A stretch of DNA of 64,000 nucleotides from Verrucomicrobiota bacterium (lineage in GTDB: Bacteria; Verrucomicrobiota; Verrucomicrobiia; Verrucomicrobiales; Verrucomicrobiaceae): the NCBI GenBank assembly GCA_025360015.1, contig JANYCZ010000029.1, positions 62,001 to 126,000 of the forward strand, read 5' to 3'. Made by a program: the position numbers and the translations under genes. Below are positions 11,789 through 21,241 of this stretch, in pieces (the first letter of the stretch is position 1; the number at the start of each line of letters is the position of its first letter). Under the pieces are notes generated by a model, which saw only the letters and a list, made by a program, of their open reading frames with translations, made no database searches and was not told the origin of the DNA.

Positions 11789-11806
11789 AAGAGAAAATCT
11801 TGACGC

Positions 11807-12610
11807 ATGCCAGCCTCGATTCACCCGACCGCCATCATTGATCCCTCCGCCAAGATCGGCGCGGAGGTCCACATCGGGCCTTATTGCATCATTGGCGCGG
11901 ACGTGGAGCTGGGAGACGGCTGCTGGCTGCAGCACCATGTGACGGTGATGGGGCCGTCGAAGATCGGGAAGAACAACCAATTCTTCGCCTACGGCTCTAT
12001 CGGCCAGCAGACGCAGGATTTGAAATACAGCGCCGAGCCGACCTGGCTGGAAGTGGGGGACAACAACACGTTCCGTGAGTTTTGCTCCGTGCACCGCGCC
12101 ACCTCGGCGGGTGACAAGACGATCATCGGCAGCCACAACAACTTCCTCTCCTACGTCCACATCGCGCATGACTGCATCGTGGGCAATCACGTCATCTTTT
12201 CCAATAACGGCACGCTCGCGGGGCATGTGGTCGTCGAAGACCATGTCATCATTGGCGGGCTGACGGCGGTGCATCAGTTCTGCCGGATCGGCACGCGTTC
12301 GATCATTGGTGGCTGCGCGAAGGTGGTGCAGGACATCCCGCCTTTCTGCACGGCGGATGGCAATCCGGCGCGTGCGCGTGGATTGAACATCGTGGGTATG
12401 CAGCGTGCCGGGTTCACGCGCGAGCAGGTGCGCCCGTTGCGTGAGGCATTCCGCAAGGTTTATCGCTGTGGGTTGAACAACGCGCAGGCGGTGGAGGAAC
12501 TCCGTGCTGGAGAGCTCACGCCCGAGGCCGCCGCGTTTACCGATTTCGTTGCCTCCACCAAGCGGGGCATCATCTTTGGCGGCAAGGCCGCAGCAGATGA
12601 CGAAGACTGA
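11807..12610 (+). CDS. lpxA: UDP-GlcNAc acyltransferase
   Basis: The first lipid A enzyme, transferring a 3-hydroxyacyl chain to UDP-GlcNAc. The 267 residues have the left-handed beta-helix hexapeptide pattern from the start (IHPTAIIDPSAKIG, VHIGPYCIIG) and a C-terminal helical domain. The catalytic histidine lies in the VHRATSAG segment. It lies 18 nt downstream of lpxC-fabZ, so the locus makes the first two lipid A steps from one transcript. Confidence 0.95.
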   Translation: MPASIHPTAIIDPSAKIGAEVHIGPYCIIGADVELGDGCWLQHHVTVMGPSKIGKNNQFFAYGSIGQQTQDLKYSAEPTWLEVGDNNTFREFCSVHRATSAGDKTIIGSHNNFLSYVHIAHDCIVGNHVIFSNNGTLAGHVVVEDHVIIGGLTAVHQFCRIGTRSIIGGCAKVVQDIPPFCTADGNPARARGLNIVGMQRAGFTREQVRPLREAFRKVYRCGLNNAQAVEELRAGELTPEAAAFTDFVASTKRGIIFGGKAAADDED

Positions 12611-12639
12611 AACGGCAACCGTGCTAAAGTGGCTCTTCG

Positions 12640-13794
12640 ATGCAAATCCTTCTAGTCACCGAGCCTGGAGTTGATGGCGTGTTCCGGCACGTCGAGGCGC
12701 TGGCGTCGTTTTTGTTGGATCGGGGGCATCGCATCCATCTGGCCTATTCGGATGTGCGGGGTTCGGACCGGCTGACTGCGCTGGTGGCGAAGGTTTCTGC
12801 GGCGGGTGGGAAGACGGTCAATCTCGCGGTGAGCAATGCTCCGGGGCCGGGAGACCTGGTGGCACTGCTGAAACTGCGGCGGCTGGTGAAGGAGTCGCGG
12901 CCCGATGTGATCCATGCGCACAGTTCCAAGGGGGGGGCGCTGGCGCGCGCTTTGGTCTGTCTCGGTGTGCGACAGCCGGTGTTCTACACGCCGCATGCTT
13001 ACTATGGCTTGTCGGGCAAGGGCGGGGCGAAGTCGAAGGTGTTCAATGCCGTGGAGACGGTGCTCGGACGCATCGGCACGACGATCAATCTGTCTGCGGG
13101 GGAGCTCGCTTTTGCGAAGGGGACATTGCGGATTCCGCAGCAGCGGCTGCGGTTGATTGCGAATCCGGTGGACTGTGCGCGGTTCCGGCCCGCAGATGCG
13201 GCCAGGCGGCAGGAGATCCGCGTTGCGCTGGGGGTGCCTGCGGGGGCTGTGCTGCTGGGCTCGGTGGGGCGGCTGGCGTTTCAGAAGGATCCACTGACGT
13301 TGTATCGTGCTTTTGCCAAAGCCTGTCAGAGCAGGCCGGAGCTGTGGCTTTACCATCTGGGGGATGGTGAGCTGTCTGCGGAGTGTGCGGCACTTGCAGA
13401 GGAGCTGGGCATTCGTTCGCGCATCATTCGCCAGACCTACTTGTCCGAGCCCTTGTCGTTTTATCAGGCGCTCGATGGGATGATCCTGACGTCACGCTAT
13501 GAGGGGCTGTCCTTTGCGGTGCTGGAGGCGCTGGCCTGTGATTTGCCGGTGATTTTGAGCCGGGTGCCGGGGAACAATGATTTCACGGAGATGGGGCTGT
13601 CGCATTGCTGGTCGGCGGCGAAGGAGGACGTGGACGGCTTTGCGGATGTGATTGAGGAATGGGCGGTGGATTGTGGACTGGGGAGGTCTTCGAATCATCG
13701 GCAGATCGCGGAAGGCAGGTTCAGCCAGGATGCCTGCTTTGGTGCGGTGGTGCGTGAGTATGAGAAGAAGGGGCCAAATAATTCTGTGCTATAA
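12640..13794 (+). CDS. Family 4 glycosyltransferase
   Basis: A 384-residue GT-B enzyme of the GT4 group. The N-terminal half begins MQILLVTEPGVDGVFRHVEAL and includes IHAHSSKGGALAR. The C-terminal half carries the nucleotide-sugar site: GSVGRLAFQKDP, then the E-x7-E type motif in SRYEGLSFAVLEALACDLPV. It starts 29 nt after lpxA and may belong to the same transcript, consistent with a lipopolysaccharide or surface-glycan role. Donor and acceptor cannot be inferred. Confidence 0.85.
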   Translation: MQILLVTEPGVDGVFRHVEALASFLLDRGHRIHLAYSDVRGSDRLTALVAKVSAAGGKTVNLAVSNAPGPGDLVALLKLRRLVKESRPDVIHAHSSKGGALARALVCLGVRQPVFYTPHAYYGLSGKGGAKSKVFNAVETVLGRIGTTINLSAGELAFAKGTLRIPQQRLRLIANPVDCARFRPADAARRQEIRVALGVPAGAVLLGSVGRLAFQKDPLTLYRAFAKACQSRPELWLYHLGDGELSAECAALAEELGIRSRIIRQTYLSEPLSFYQALDGMILTSRYEGLSFAVLEALACDLPVILSRVPGNNDFTEMGLSHCWSAAKEDVDGFADVIEEWAVDCGLGRSSNHRQIAEGRFSQDACFGAVVREYEKKGPNNSVL

Positions 13795-13841
13795 GGCCGG
13801 GGGTAAAGGTGACGATATGCACCTTCTTCGGCAGGATAGGA

Positions 13842-13914
13842 TGACCCCTCACCCTTGCCTCTCCCCAAAGAGAGACATGGGCATTGCCTTATCATCGGTG
13901 GGGAGAGGGGATCA
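13842..13914. repeat. Intergenic inverted repeat
   Basis: CCTCTCCCC (13858-13866) pairs with GGGGAGAGG (13900-13908), and the flanking TGACCCCTC pairs with GAGGGGATCA with one extra base. The imperfect stem lies in the 220-nt gap between the glycosyltransferase and the SGNH hydrolase. It resembles an extragenic palindromic repeat and may also end the upstream transcript. Nothing else is recognisable in this gap. Confidence 0.45.
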
Positions 13915-14014
13915 GCTTTGAGGCGATCACGAACGCTCGGTGAGCACACTGATGTGAGTTGTTTTGCCACGCAGCTTGATCTCGTGAGAGCGGGCGCTTA
14001 GCTTTTCGACGTAC

Positions 14015-14701
14015 ATGTCACTGTTCCAACGTTTCCACCTCCCGCTTTGTTTTGCTCTTCTGACATTGCAGGCTCACGCCATAGAAGTGCCGTGGGAACC
14101 GGCCATGCGGGATGACTCGGCGGACTGGGCGAACACGGTGAAGCAGGAGGCCGAGGCGGTGAAGCGGGCGCAGGCTAGGATCATTTTCATTGGTGACTCG
14201 CTCACGGAGAACTGGGATGAGGAAATCTGGAAGGCGCACATCGCACCGATGAAGGCGCTGAATTTTGGGGTGGGTGGCGAGGGGCCGCAGCATGTGCTCT
14301 GGCGCCTGGAGCATGGCATTCTGGACGGGGCTGCGCCGGAGACGGTGGTGCTCATGATTGGGATCAACAACTTCTGGCGGGACTTCAGCGCTGCTGATAC
14401 GGCGCGGGGCATTGAGGCCATTGTGGCGCGTATTCATGCGCGGCACCCGGCCACGCGCCTAGTGCTGCTCGGACTGCTGCCGGTGTATGAGGCGGCATCG
14501 CCGATCCGGCCTTGGATTGGCGAGATCAATGGGCGGCTCAAACAAGTCAAGAATGTGGAGTTCTTTGATCTCTCGGCGGCTTTTCTGGAGGCCGATGGCA
14601 ATCAGCGTCTGCAACTCTACAAGGAGGATCATCTGCATCTGTCCAAGGCGGGCTATGTCGTGCTGACGCGTGAGCTCACTCCTGTTTTGAAGCTGCCATG
14701 A
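14015..14701 (+). CDS. Exported SGNH/GDSL hydrolase
   Basis: A 228-residue protein with a signal peptide (MSLFQRFHLPLCFALLTLQAHA) and the four SGNH blocks: IIFIGDSLTENW (nucleophile serine), NFGVGGEGPQ (block II glycine), MIGINNFW (block III asparagine) and EDHLHLSKAGY (catalytic Asp/His). Likely a periplasmic esterase or deacetylase. Its stop overlaps the start of the acyltransferase gene (ATGA), suggesting that one protein adds and the other removes acyl groups on a glycan. Confidence 0.85.
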   Translation: MSLFQRFHLPLCFALLTLQAHAIEVPWEPAMRDDSADWANTVKQEAEAVKRAQARIIFIGDSLTENWDEEIWKAHIAPMKALNFGVGGEGPQHVLWRLEHGILDGAAPETVVLMIGINNFWRDFSAADTARGIEAIVARIHARHPATRLVLLGLLPVYEAASPIRPWIGEINGRLKQVKNVEFFDLSAAFLEADGNQRLQLYKEDHLHLSKAGYVVLTRELTPVLKLP

Positions 14702-15738
14702 TTAAGCCGATCAATCCCACGCTGCGAATCGCTGAGCTGGATGCTCTGCGTGGCATCGCCGCAGTAGCGGTGATCCTGTTTCATTTCACCAGCGGCATTG
14801 CGAAGAACTGGTCATTTCATCTGTATGATCCGCCGTTTCAGTTTCCCTACGGGGACAAAGGGGTGGACCTGTTTTTCATGATCAGTGGGTTCGTCATCTT
14901 CATGACGCTGGATCGTGCCCGGTCGGCCGCGAGCTTTGCGGTGGGGCGTTTTTCGCGGTTGTTTCCGACGTTCTGGGCCTGCGCGCTCATCACGCTGCTG
15001 GTCACGGCGAACTATGGACTGCCGGGGATGGAGGTCACGGCGCGCGATGCGCTTTGGAACATTACCATGATGCCACGGTTTGTGCGGGCGCAGATGATTG
15101 ATGGTGCGTACTGGTCGCTGGAGTATGAGCTACTGTTTTACATCGCCATGCTCATCTTGCACAAGCTGGGCGCGTTCAAGAAGCTCACGGTTCCGGTGTT
15201 GCTGCTGTGGCTGGGTGCGGCGGCGGTGGCGCATGGCATCCTCACGCAGGGCACTCCGGAGTCCTTGGTTTATCGTCTCACGGGGAAGATCAAAGCCGTG
15301 ACCAGTCTCGACTACATTCACCTCTTTGGTGTCGGCATGATTTTGTATGATGCGCATCGCCGGCGTGCGTGGTGCTTTGGACATACGCTGGTCCTGCTGG
15401 CCTGTGCGGCGCTGGCGTGGTGGAAGGCGGACTCCCAGGTGCATTTTGCGTTTGTGCTTGGCTTTGGGCTGCTGCTGCATCTGGCGACGACGGGGCGGCT
15501 GCCATTTCTGAATGCGAAGCCGCTGGTGTTTCTGGGGGCGATTTCATACCCGCTGTACCTCATTCATCAAAACATCGGGCTGGTGCTCTTGAATGCGTTG
15601 GGAGCTGTTACGACATCGGCGTGGCTGCGTCTTGGTATTGCGGTTGCTGATACCATTTTGATTGGTTGGCTGATCTCGGTTTTCATCGAGCGGCCGTCCA
15701 TGCGCTGGGTGCGTGATAAGCTGCGGCGGTTTACGTGA
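14698..15738 (+). CDS. Acyltransferase 3 family membrane protein
   Basis: A 346-residue polytopic protein of the acyltransferase-3 (OafA/YrhL) family that O-acylates surface sugars. It opens with the family signature IAELDALRGIAAVAVILFHF (catalytic-region R and H), then GVDLFFMISGFVIF, and about ten hydrophobic segments. No C-terminal SGNH domain is fused, but a separate SGNH hydrolase gene overlaps its start by 4 nt, so the common two-domain arrangement is split into two proteins here. Confidence 0.9.
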   Translation: MIKPINPTLRIAELDALRGIAAVAVILFHFTSGIAKNWSFHLYDPPFQFPYGDKGVDLFFMISGFVIFMTLDRARSAASFAVGRFSRLFPTFWACALITLLVTANYGLPGMEVTARDALWNITMMPRFVRAQMIDGAYWSLEYELLFYIAMLILHKLGAFKKLTVPVLLLWLGAAAVAHGILTQGTPESLVYRLTGKIKAVTSLDYIHLFGVGMILYDAHRRRAWCFGHTLVLLACAALAWWKADSQVHFAFVLGFGLLLHLATTGRLPFLNAKPLVFLGAISYPLYLIHQNIGLVLLNALGAVTTSAWLRLGIAVADTILIGWLISVFIERPSMRWVRDKLRRFT

Positions 15739-15741
15739 GAG

Positions 15742-15885
15742 AGTGGTCCGTCCAGTACTCTGTGCGGCTCGGTAGAGTCTCCTGATTCACTTCCCAAAAA
15801 AAAGACGGCGCATAAAAAATGCTTCTGTCTAACTCGGGGCGGCGAACGCTAGCGGAGCGCCGCACAGGGGAATGTGCGGACCACT
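15742..15885. repeat. MITE-like or extragenic palindrome element
   Basis: The 147-nt gap between two convergent genes is bounded by a perfect 9-bp inverted repeat, AGTGGTCCG (15742-15750) and CGGACCACT (15877-15885). Inside are GCGGCG...CGCCGC around the palindrome CGCTAGCG, and CCGCACA-GGGGAA-TGTGCGG. No flanking target duplication is visible. It could be a small non-autonomous element or a bidirectional terminator. Confidence 0.4.
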
Positions 15886-17832
15886 TTATAGCGCTTTCTG
15901 CGCCTGGAGCCAGGCCTGGAACATGAGGATGTCCCAGAGGTAGAAGTGCCAGTTGCGGGCGCCGCTGAGGTGTTCTTGCCATTTTTGGCGGATGGGTGCG
16001 GGGTGGAAGAATCCTTCGCGTTGCAGGCGTGACTCGCTGAGCAGATCCTCCGCCCAGTCGCGCAGGGGGCCGCGCAGCCAGATTTCCAATGGGATGCCAA
16101 AGCCTTGCTTCGGGCGGTCGATCATCGCTTTGGGCACATGGCGGTAGAGAGTCTCGCGCATCAGCCATTTGCCTTTGCCATCGCGCACTTTCATCGAATA
16201 GGGAATGCGCCAAGCGAACTCGATCAAGTTGGTGTCCAGCAGTGGAATGCGGCCTTCGAGGCTGACTCCCATCGCAGCGCGGTCCACTTTGGTGAGGATG
16301 TCGCCAGGCAGGTAGGTCTCCATGTCGAGATACATCATGCGGTGGGTGAAATCGCTCACGCGGGGCCATGCCTTGGGGTTGGTGATGGCAGTGACGGGAT
16401 CTTTGCCGTCGATGACGATGTCCGTGGGCTTTTTCCAGTAGGACATGAGATTGAGATACAGCGCCTCCATGCCGGGGGCGGCGACGACTTCGGCGAGCTT
16501 GTGAAGTTTGTCGCCGATGGGGATGTGGCGCTTGCTCTTGGGCAGGAGTTTCGCACCGAGGCTGTTCAGCACGCCGGGTGGCATGAGGGTGAGCGCGGCT
16601 GCGGTCATCTTCTTCATCGCGGGTGGCATCCAGGCGAACTTGTTATGGAGGCTGCGGCCCATGGCATAGCGTTCGTAGCCGCCGAAGAGCTCGTCTCCAG
16701 CGTCACCGCTCAAGGCCACGGTCACATGCTGGCGCGCCATCTTGCAGACGAGATGCGTCGGGATCTGCGAGTAGTCGGCAAAGGGTTCATCGTAGAGCGC
16801 AGGAAGCTGGGGAATGACATTCAGCGCGTCTTCGCCCGTGACATACATTTCGGTGTGTTCGGTGCCGAGATGCTTGGCCACGCTCTTGGCGATTTCGGCC
16901 TCGTTGTACTGCTTCTCGTGAAAGCCGATGGTGAAGGTGCGCACGGGGCGTGCGCTCTGCTTCTGCATCATGGCCACGATGAGGGAGGAGTCGATGCCGC
17001 CGCTCAGGAAGGCACCGAGTGGCACGTCGGAGATCATGCGCATGCCCACGGCTTTCTTGAGCATGGACTCGAAGGTGTCGATGGCTTCGGCGTCGGTGCC
17101 GGTGAAGGGGTTGGCGAGGCCGCGTTCGACGACGTGGGGCAGGCTCCAGTAGTAGCCGGGTTGCGGGCGCTCTGCGGGCGCTCTCATGCTGAGCATCGCG
17201 GCGGGTGGCAGCTTTTTAAAGCCTTGGTAGATGCAGAGGGGATCGGGGATGTAGTTGAAGCGCAGCAGCGCGGTGAGTGCTTCGCGATTTACGGCGGCAT
17301 TGAAGCCGGGGAAACGCTGGATGGCTTTCAATTCGGAAGCGAAGACGAAGGTTTCACCAATCCAGCCATAATAGAGCGGCTTTTCGCCCATGCGGTCACG
17401 GGCGAGATGCAGCACGCGTTCCTGCTTGTCCCACACGGCAAAAGCGAACATGCCGTTGAAGCGTTGGGTGGCTTCGATGACACCCCACTGGATGAAAGCG
17501 GCCAGCATGATCTCGGTGTCGGAGTGACCGCGCCAAGTATGGCCGAGGGGTTCGAGTTCGGCGCGGAGGTCTTGGAAGTTGTAGATCTCACCATTGAAGA
17601 CGATGACGAAACGACCGTCCGCGCTGTTCATCGGCTGATGGCCGAGGGGTGAGAGATCGAGAATGGAGAGGCGGCGATGCCCCAGGGCGATGCCGCTGGC
17701 TGAATCGACCCAGGCACCGGCGTCATCGGGTCCGCGCAGGATGATGGCGTCCGTCATGGCGGTGACGATGGCGGTCATCTCGTGAGCGGGGCACGAAGTT
17801 GGAGGATTGAAGAAGCCAGCGATGCCGCACAT
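15886..17832 (-). CDS. asnB: Asparagine synthase (glutamine-hydrolysing)
   Basis: A 648-residue class II amidotransferase. The mature N-terminal nucleophile is Cys2 (MCGIAGFFN), followed by the glutaminase domain (about 1-210) with FNGEIYNFQDL. The synthetase domain carries the ATP PP-loop SGGIDSSLIVAM (about residue 265). Copies in surface-glycan clusters often amidate a sugar acid or are simply hitch-hiking asparagine synthases. Here it is the last gene of the flippase/ligase/glycosyltransferase operon, 2 nt after the tandem glycosyltransferase, which favours a glycan role. Confidence 0.92.
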   Translation of the reverse strand: MCGIAGFFNPPTSCPAHEMTAIVTAMTDAIILRGPDDAGAWVDSASGIALGHRRLSILDLSPLGHQPMNSADGRFVIVFNGEIYNFQDLRAELEPLGHTWRGHSDTEIMLAAFIQWGVIEATQRFNGMFAFAVWDKQERVLHLARDRMGEKPLYYGWIGETFVFASELKAIQRFPGFNAAVNREALTALLRFNYIPDPLCIYQGFKKLPPAAMLSMRAPAERPQPGYYWSLPHVVERGLANPFTGTDAEAIDTFESMLKKAVGMRMISDVPLGAFLSGGIDSSLIVAMMQKQSARPVRTFTIGFHEKQYNEAEIAKSVAKHLGTEHTEMYVTGEDALNVIPQLPALYDEPFADYSQIPTHLVCKMARQHVTVALSGDAGDELFGGYERYAMGRSLHNKFAWMPPAMKKMTAAALTLMPPGVLNSLGAKLLPKSKRHIPIGDKLHKLAEVVAAPGMEALYLNLMSYWKKPTDIVIDGKDPVTAITNPKAWPRVSDFTHRMMYLDMETYLPGDILTKVDRAAMGVSLEGRIPLLDTNLIEFAWRIPYSMKVRDGKGKWLMRETLYRHVPKAMIDRPKQGFGIPLEIWLRGPLRDWAEDLLSESRLQREGFFHPAPIRQKWQEHLSGARNWHFYLWDILMFQAWLQAQKAL

Positions 17833-17834
17833 GG

Positions 17835-19964
17835 TCAGGGATGGGAAAGGGGTATAGCGAGAGGATGCGGCACCGGCGCTGCGGCGGATTCAGGGGATGA
17901 GTTCAGCAGGGCCGCGAATTTTTGCAGGACACTCTCGATGGAGAACTGCTGCTCGATGCGTGCGCGGGCTGCGAGATCTTGAGTGACCCCGACATCGAGA
18001 ATTTCGATGCAGGCCTGGGCGAGTGCTGCGGGATCTCCTGGAGGGACCCTGTGACCGGTGTCGCCCATGACCCAGCGGGTGTCGCCGATGTCCGTGGCCA
18101 CCACGGGAACGGCGCAGGCCATGGCTTCACCGACGACGTTGGGGAAGCCTTCACCAAAGGCCGAGGAGGAAACGGCGATGTGGAGCGAGGCGGTGAGTTC
18201 GGGCAGGTCATGGCGCTCGCCGAGGAGCTGAATGTTGGCGGGCACTTCGAGTTCTTCAGTGCCTGCGCCGACGATGATGAACCGGGCATCGGGCCGTTTT
18301 TTGGTGATGAGTTTGGCAGCGGCGATGAAGGTGGCGTAGTCCTTCATGGGCGCATTGCGGCCAAAGCGGCCTATGCGTCCGGCGATTGGAGTGCCGGGCT
18401 GCCATTGGGTCAGATCGAAGCCGTTTGGAATGAGCTGAGTTTTGCTGGCGCGGTAGCCGAGGGCTTCGTGCTGCCGGGCACCCGTCTGTGTGTTGTAGGT
18501 GATGCGCTGCGGCAGCCAGGACAGTTTGGCGAGAGCACGAATGACGAGCGCGGAACCGCGCTTTTCGTATTTCAGATCGTAGAGGCTCTGGCGCACATTC
18601 CAGATGATGGGAATGCGTTTGAAACGCATGCAGCGGGCGAGCACGGCGGCGAAGCAGCCATGGTACATCCAGCCCATCATGACATCCGACTTGGTCTGGC
18701 CGACCACCTTGAACAGACGCCATAGGGAGCTCAGCGTGGGTTTGCCTGCGGGCATGTCGAGGCTGTGGACTTCGATGCCCGCCTCACGCAGGGCGGTGGC
18801 GTGTTTGCCACCGGCGGTGAGGGAGATGACGATATGCTGAAACTGCGGCAGGCCACGGATGAGCTGGGCCAGCATCATCTCCGCACCGCCGCTGCCGAGG
18901 CCGGTGGTGATCCAGAGCACCTTTTTGGAGAGCAGGCGGCTGGTGCGTTCGATGAGCTTGGCCACGCTGAATTCATCGACGATGCGCTGGCGTGGGTTGT
19001 GCGGCTGGAATCTGAGCATGCACTGGGCGAGTGCCGAGTGATCGCCCACGGGGAAGGTCTGCATTTTGTCGCCGATGATCCAGGCGCTGTCGCCCACGTT
19101 GCTGGCGATGCAGGGCACGCCGCAGGCCATGGCCTCTCCGATCACATTGGAGAAACCTTCGCCAAAGGCGCTGGAGTTCACCAGGCAGTCGAACTTCGCA
19201 TAGACGGCTGGCATGTCGTTCTGCGCGGGCAGCCAGGTCAGGCGGTCGTTGAGTCCGAGGCTGGCGGCGAGGTCGCGCATCTGCTGCTCATAGGCGGCAT
19301 CACCGGAGCCGACGATGATGAATTTTGCATGCGGATCCAAAGCCGCTGCAGCGAGGAAGGTGGCGTGATCCTTCATCGGATTCATGCGACCGACGAGGCC
19401 GAAGGTGAGCGTCTTGGCCGGCGTGCGCGGTTGCGGCTGGAAGCATTCAGTGTCGATGCCGTTGGGAACGACGTGCATCTTGTGCAGCGGGTAGTCACGG
19501 GCGGCGTAGTAGTCGCGCCCGGCCTGTGAGTTGCAGATGATGAGATCGGCGAAGCGGGCGAGGAGGCAGTTCAGGCGGAAGCTCAACCTGCCGAGAATGC
19601 CCCAGAGGTGCGCGTCCGTCTGGGAGTCGCGCACGCCCCAGACGATGCGGGGGAAGCCGCAAAAGGGTTTCAAGAGCAGCGCCATGAGGTTGGATTCCGC
19701 CAGGTAGCCGTGGATCACTTCGGGGCGGACGCTGCGTGCGGCTTTGATGAGGCGGAAGAAAAACCCCGCGAGATCCCAGCGGCTTTTTTTGCCAATGCAG
19801 ATCGTGCGCACACCGCTGGATTCGAGTTCAGCACGAAAGGCACCATCGTAAAAATGCAGGACGCTGACTTCGTGGCCTTCACGTACCAGCCCGCTCGCCA
19901 GCAGCACGAGCTGGCGCTGAGCGCCGCCATGGCCGAGATCGCGGATGATGAAGGCGATCTTCAT
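17835..19964 (-). CDS. Tandem GT4-GT4 glycosyltransferase fusion
   Basis: A 709-residue polypeptide holding two complete GT-B glycosyltransferases head to tail. The first (about 1-355) begins MKIAFIIRDLGHGGAQRQ and has FGLVGRMNPMKDHATF and NSSAFGEGFSNVIGEAMACG. The second starts at about residue 360 with KKVLWITTGLGSGGAEMM and has IGRFGRNAPMKDYATF and SSSAFGEGFPNVVGEAMACA. Both keep the E-x7-E region, so both may be active, adding two successive sugars. The frame runs uninterrupted across the junction. Its ATG overlaps the ligase stop by 4 nt. Confidence 0.88.
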   Translation of the reverse strand: MKIAFIIRDLGHGGAQRQLVLLASGLVREGHEVSVLHFYDGAFRAELESSGVRTICIGKKSRWDLAGFFFRLIKAARSVRPEVIHGYLAESNLMALLLKPFCGFPRIVWGVRDSQTDAHLWGILGRLSFRLNCLLARFADLIICNSQAGRDYYAARDYPLHKMHVVPNGIDTECFQPQPRTPAKTLTFGLVGRMNPMKDHATFLAAAALDPHAKFIIVGSGDAAYEQQMRDLAASLGLNDRLTWLPAQNDMPAVYAKFDCLVNSSAFGEGFSNVIGEAMACGVPCIASNVGDSAWIIGDKMQTFPVGDHSALAQCMLRFQPHNPRQRIVDEFSVAKLIERTSRLLSKKVLWITTGLGSGGAEMMLAQLIRGLPQFQHIVISLTAGGKHATALREAGIEVHSLDMPAGKPTLSSLWRLFKVVGQTKSDVMMGWMYHGCFAAVLARCMRFKRIPIIWNVRQSLYDLKYEKRGSALVIRALAKLSWLPQRITYNTQTGARQHEALGYRASKTQLIPNGFDLTQWQPGTPIAGRIGRFGRNAPMKDYATFIAAAKLITKKRPDARFIIVGAGTEELEVPANIQLLGERHDLPELTASLHIAVSSSAFGEGFPNVVGEAMACAVPVVATDIGDTRWVMGDTGHRVPPGDPAALAQACIEILDVGVTQDLAARARIEQQFSIESVLQKFAALLNSSPESAAAPVPHPLAIPLSHP

Positions 19965-21241
19965 GATTGTGGCAGCGGCGAGTGAGGAGTGGACGGTGTC
20001 TTGGCGGGCGCGGCGAGGACGAGGCGGAAGCGGCCGGTGTAAACCAGATTGCAGCAGACGGCGGCGGCGAACCAGTAGTGAGGGGATTCCGTGAGAATCT
20101 GGCTGCAGGGAATGAACAGCCAAAGGGGCACGAGGCAATAAAAACCGCGCAACTTGCTGGTGAGACAGCGGAAGGTCAGCAGCAGGAGGCCGCCGACGTA
20201 CAGCAGCACGCCAAAGAAGCCGATGTCGATCCAGAGCGAGACGATTTGATTGTGCGGCTTCCACACGCTGGTCCCTGCGCCAGTGCCGTGGCCCCACAAG
20301 GGCTCCTTACCGGCGGCTTCCCAGCCGTCCTGCAGGTCTTTGCCGCGCTCGGGAGATTTGATGCGTTCGAAGTCGAGTTCGTAGATGGCCTTGAGGCGGT
20401 CCACTGTGTCCTTGTTGCTGACGATGCCGATCTTGGTGGAGCTCTGTGAGAGAATCGCCACCCCACCGATGGCAAGGGGAACGCTGATGGCGACGATGAG
20501 CAGCATGCCCATGAAGTGGTGGCGCAGATTGCCGATGATGTAGGTGAGCATCAGGCAGGAGTACACCGCCATGCCGCTGCGGCTGAGGGTGAGCGCGATG
20601 GCCGGTGTGACCAGGGCGATGAGCACGACATTCCACCAGAAGCGCGGATTCAGTGCGAAAACGGAGGCGAGCATGAGGCTGATGATGATCGGCGGGTCGT
20701 TCGGATCGCCAGGGAAGCCGGCCATGCGGCCATCAATGCGGGTGAAAGTGCGGAAGCCCAGCCACTCGTAATAAATACAACCGGCGCAGACCAGCGAAGT
20801 ACACACCGCGACCCACATGGCGACGCGGCGCCAGGGCTCCGCGGAAAGCAGCAGCACGGTGGTGAAGGTGACGAGGAAATTGGACAGCAGGGTCATCACC
20901 ACGATGCTGTGGTCACCCAAGGCGGTGATGGTGAAGCGCTGCAGAAACGTGGCGTCCAGCACACGCAGCAGCGGCACCAGCAGCATGAGAAAGGCGGGCG
21001 GGCAGATGCTGGGCCTGTTCAGCAGAACCATCACTCCTGCTCCGGCGAGGGTGAGCAGGGTGTAGTCGCGCGGCTTGAAAGGCAGGCCGCCGAATTCATC
21101 TGCCCAGGGGAGGTACTTGGTCATCGTGGGCACCAGCAGGGCGAGTGCGGCGAGAATGAGCAGCTTCACCAGCCGCTCGCGGCGTTTCGCGGCTGCGCGC
21201 ATGAATGCAGGCAGCATGGGAGCGGCAGGCGAGGCGTTCAT
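19961..21241 (-). CDS. O-antigen ligase/polymerase-like membrane protein
   Basis: A 426-residue membrane protein with about ten to twelve hydrophobic segments and a large periplasmic loop before the last segments, containing LWGHGTGAGTSVWKPHNQIV. This fits the Wzy_C/WaaL pattern: G-x-G, then an H-N pair in the loop. Members attach or polymerise glycan repeat units in the periplasm. It starts at ATG 21241, overlapping the MurJ-like stop (ATGA), and ends overlapping the tandem glycosyltransferase. Confidence 0.85.
   Translation of the reverse strand: MNASPAAPMLPAFMRAAAKRRERLVKLLILAALALLVPTMTKYLPWADEFGGLPFKPRDYTLLTLAGAGVMVLLNRPSICPPAFLMLLVPLLRVLDATFLQRFTITALGDHSIVVMTLLSNFLVTFTTVLLLSAEPWRRVAMWVAVCTSLVCAGCIYYEWLGFRTFTRIDGRMAGFPGDPNDPPIIISLMLASVFALNPRFWWNVVLIALVTPAIALTLSRSGMAVYSCLMLTYIIGNLRHHFMGMLLIVAISVPLAIGGVAILSQSSTKIGIVSNKDTVDRLKAIYELDFERIKSPERGKDLQDGWEAAGKEPLWGHGTGAGTSVWKPHNQIVSLWIDIGFFGVLLYVGGLLLLTFRCLTSKLRGFYCLVPLWLFIPCSQILTESPHYWFAAAVCCNLVYTGRFRLVLAAPAKTPSTPHSPLPQS

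Noticed and set aside
10478..12274. 598-codon minus-strand frame across lpxC-fabZ and lpxA
   Set aside because: Fully antisense to two clear genes; His/Arg/Ala-rich shadow composition, no domain pattern.
16105..17652. 515-codon plus-strand frame across asnB
   Set aside because: Antisense to an unambiguous asparagine synthase; low-complexity Gly/His/Glu composition.
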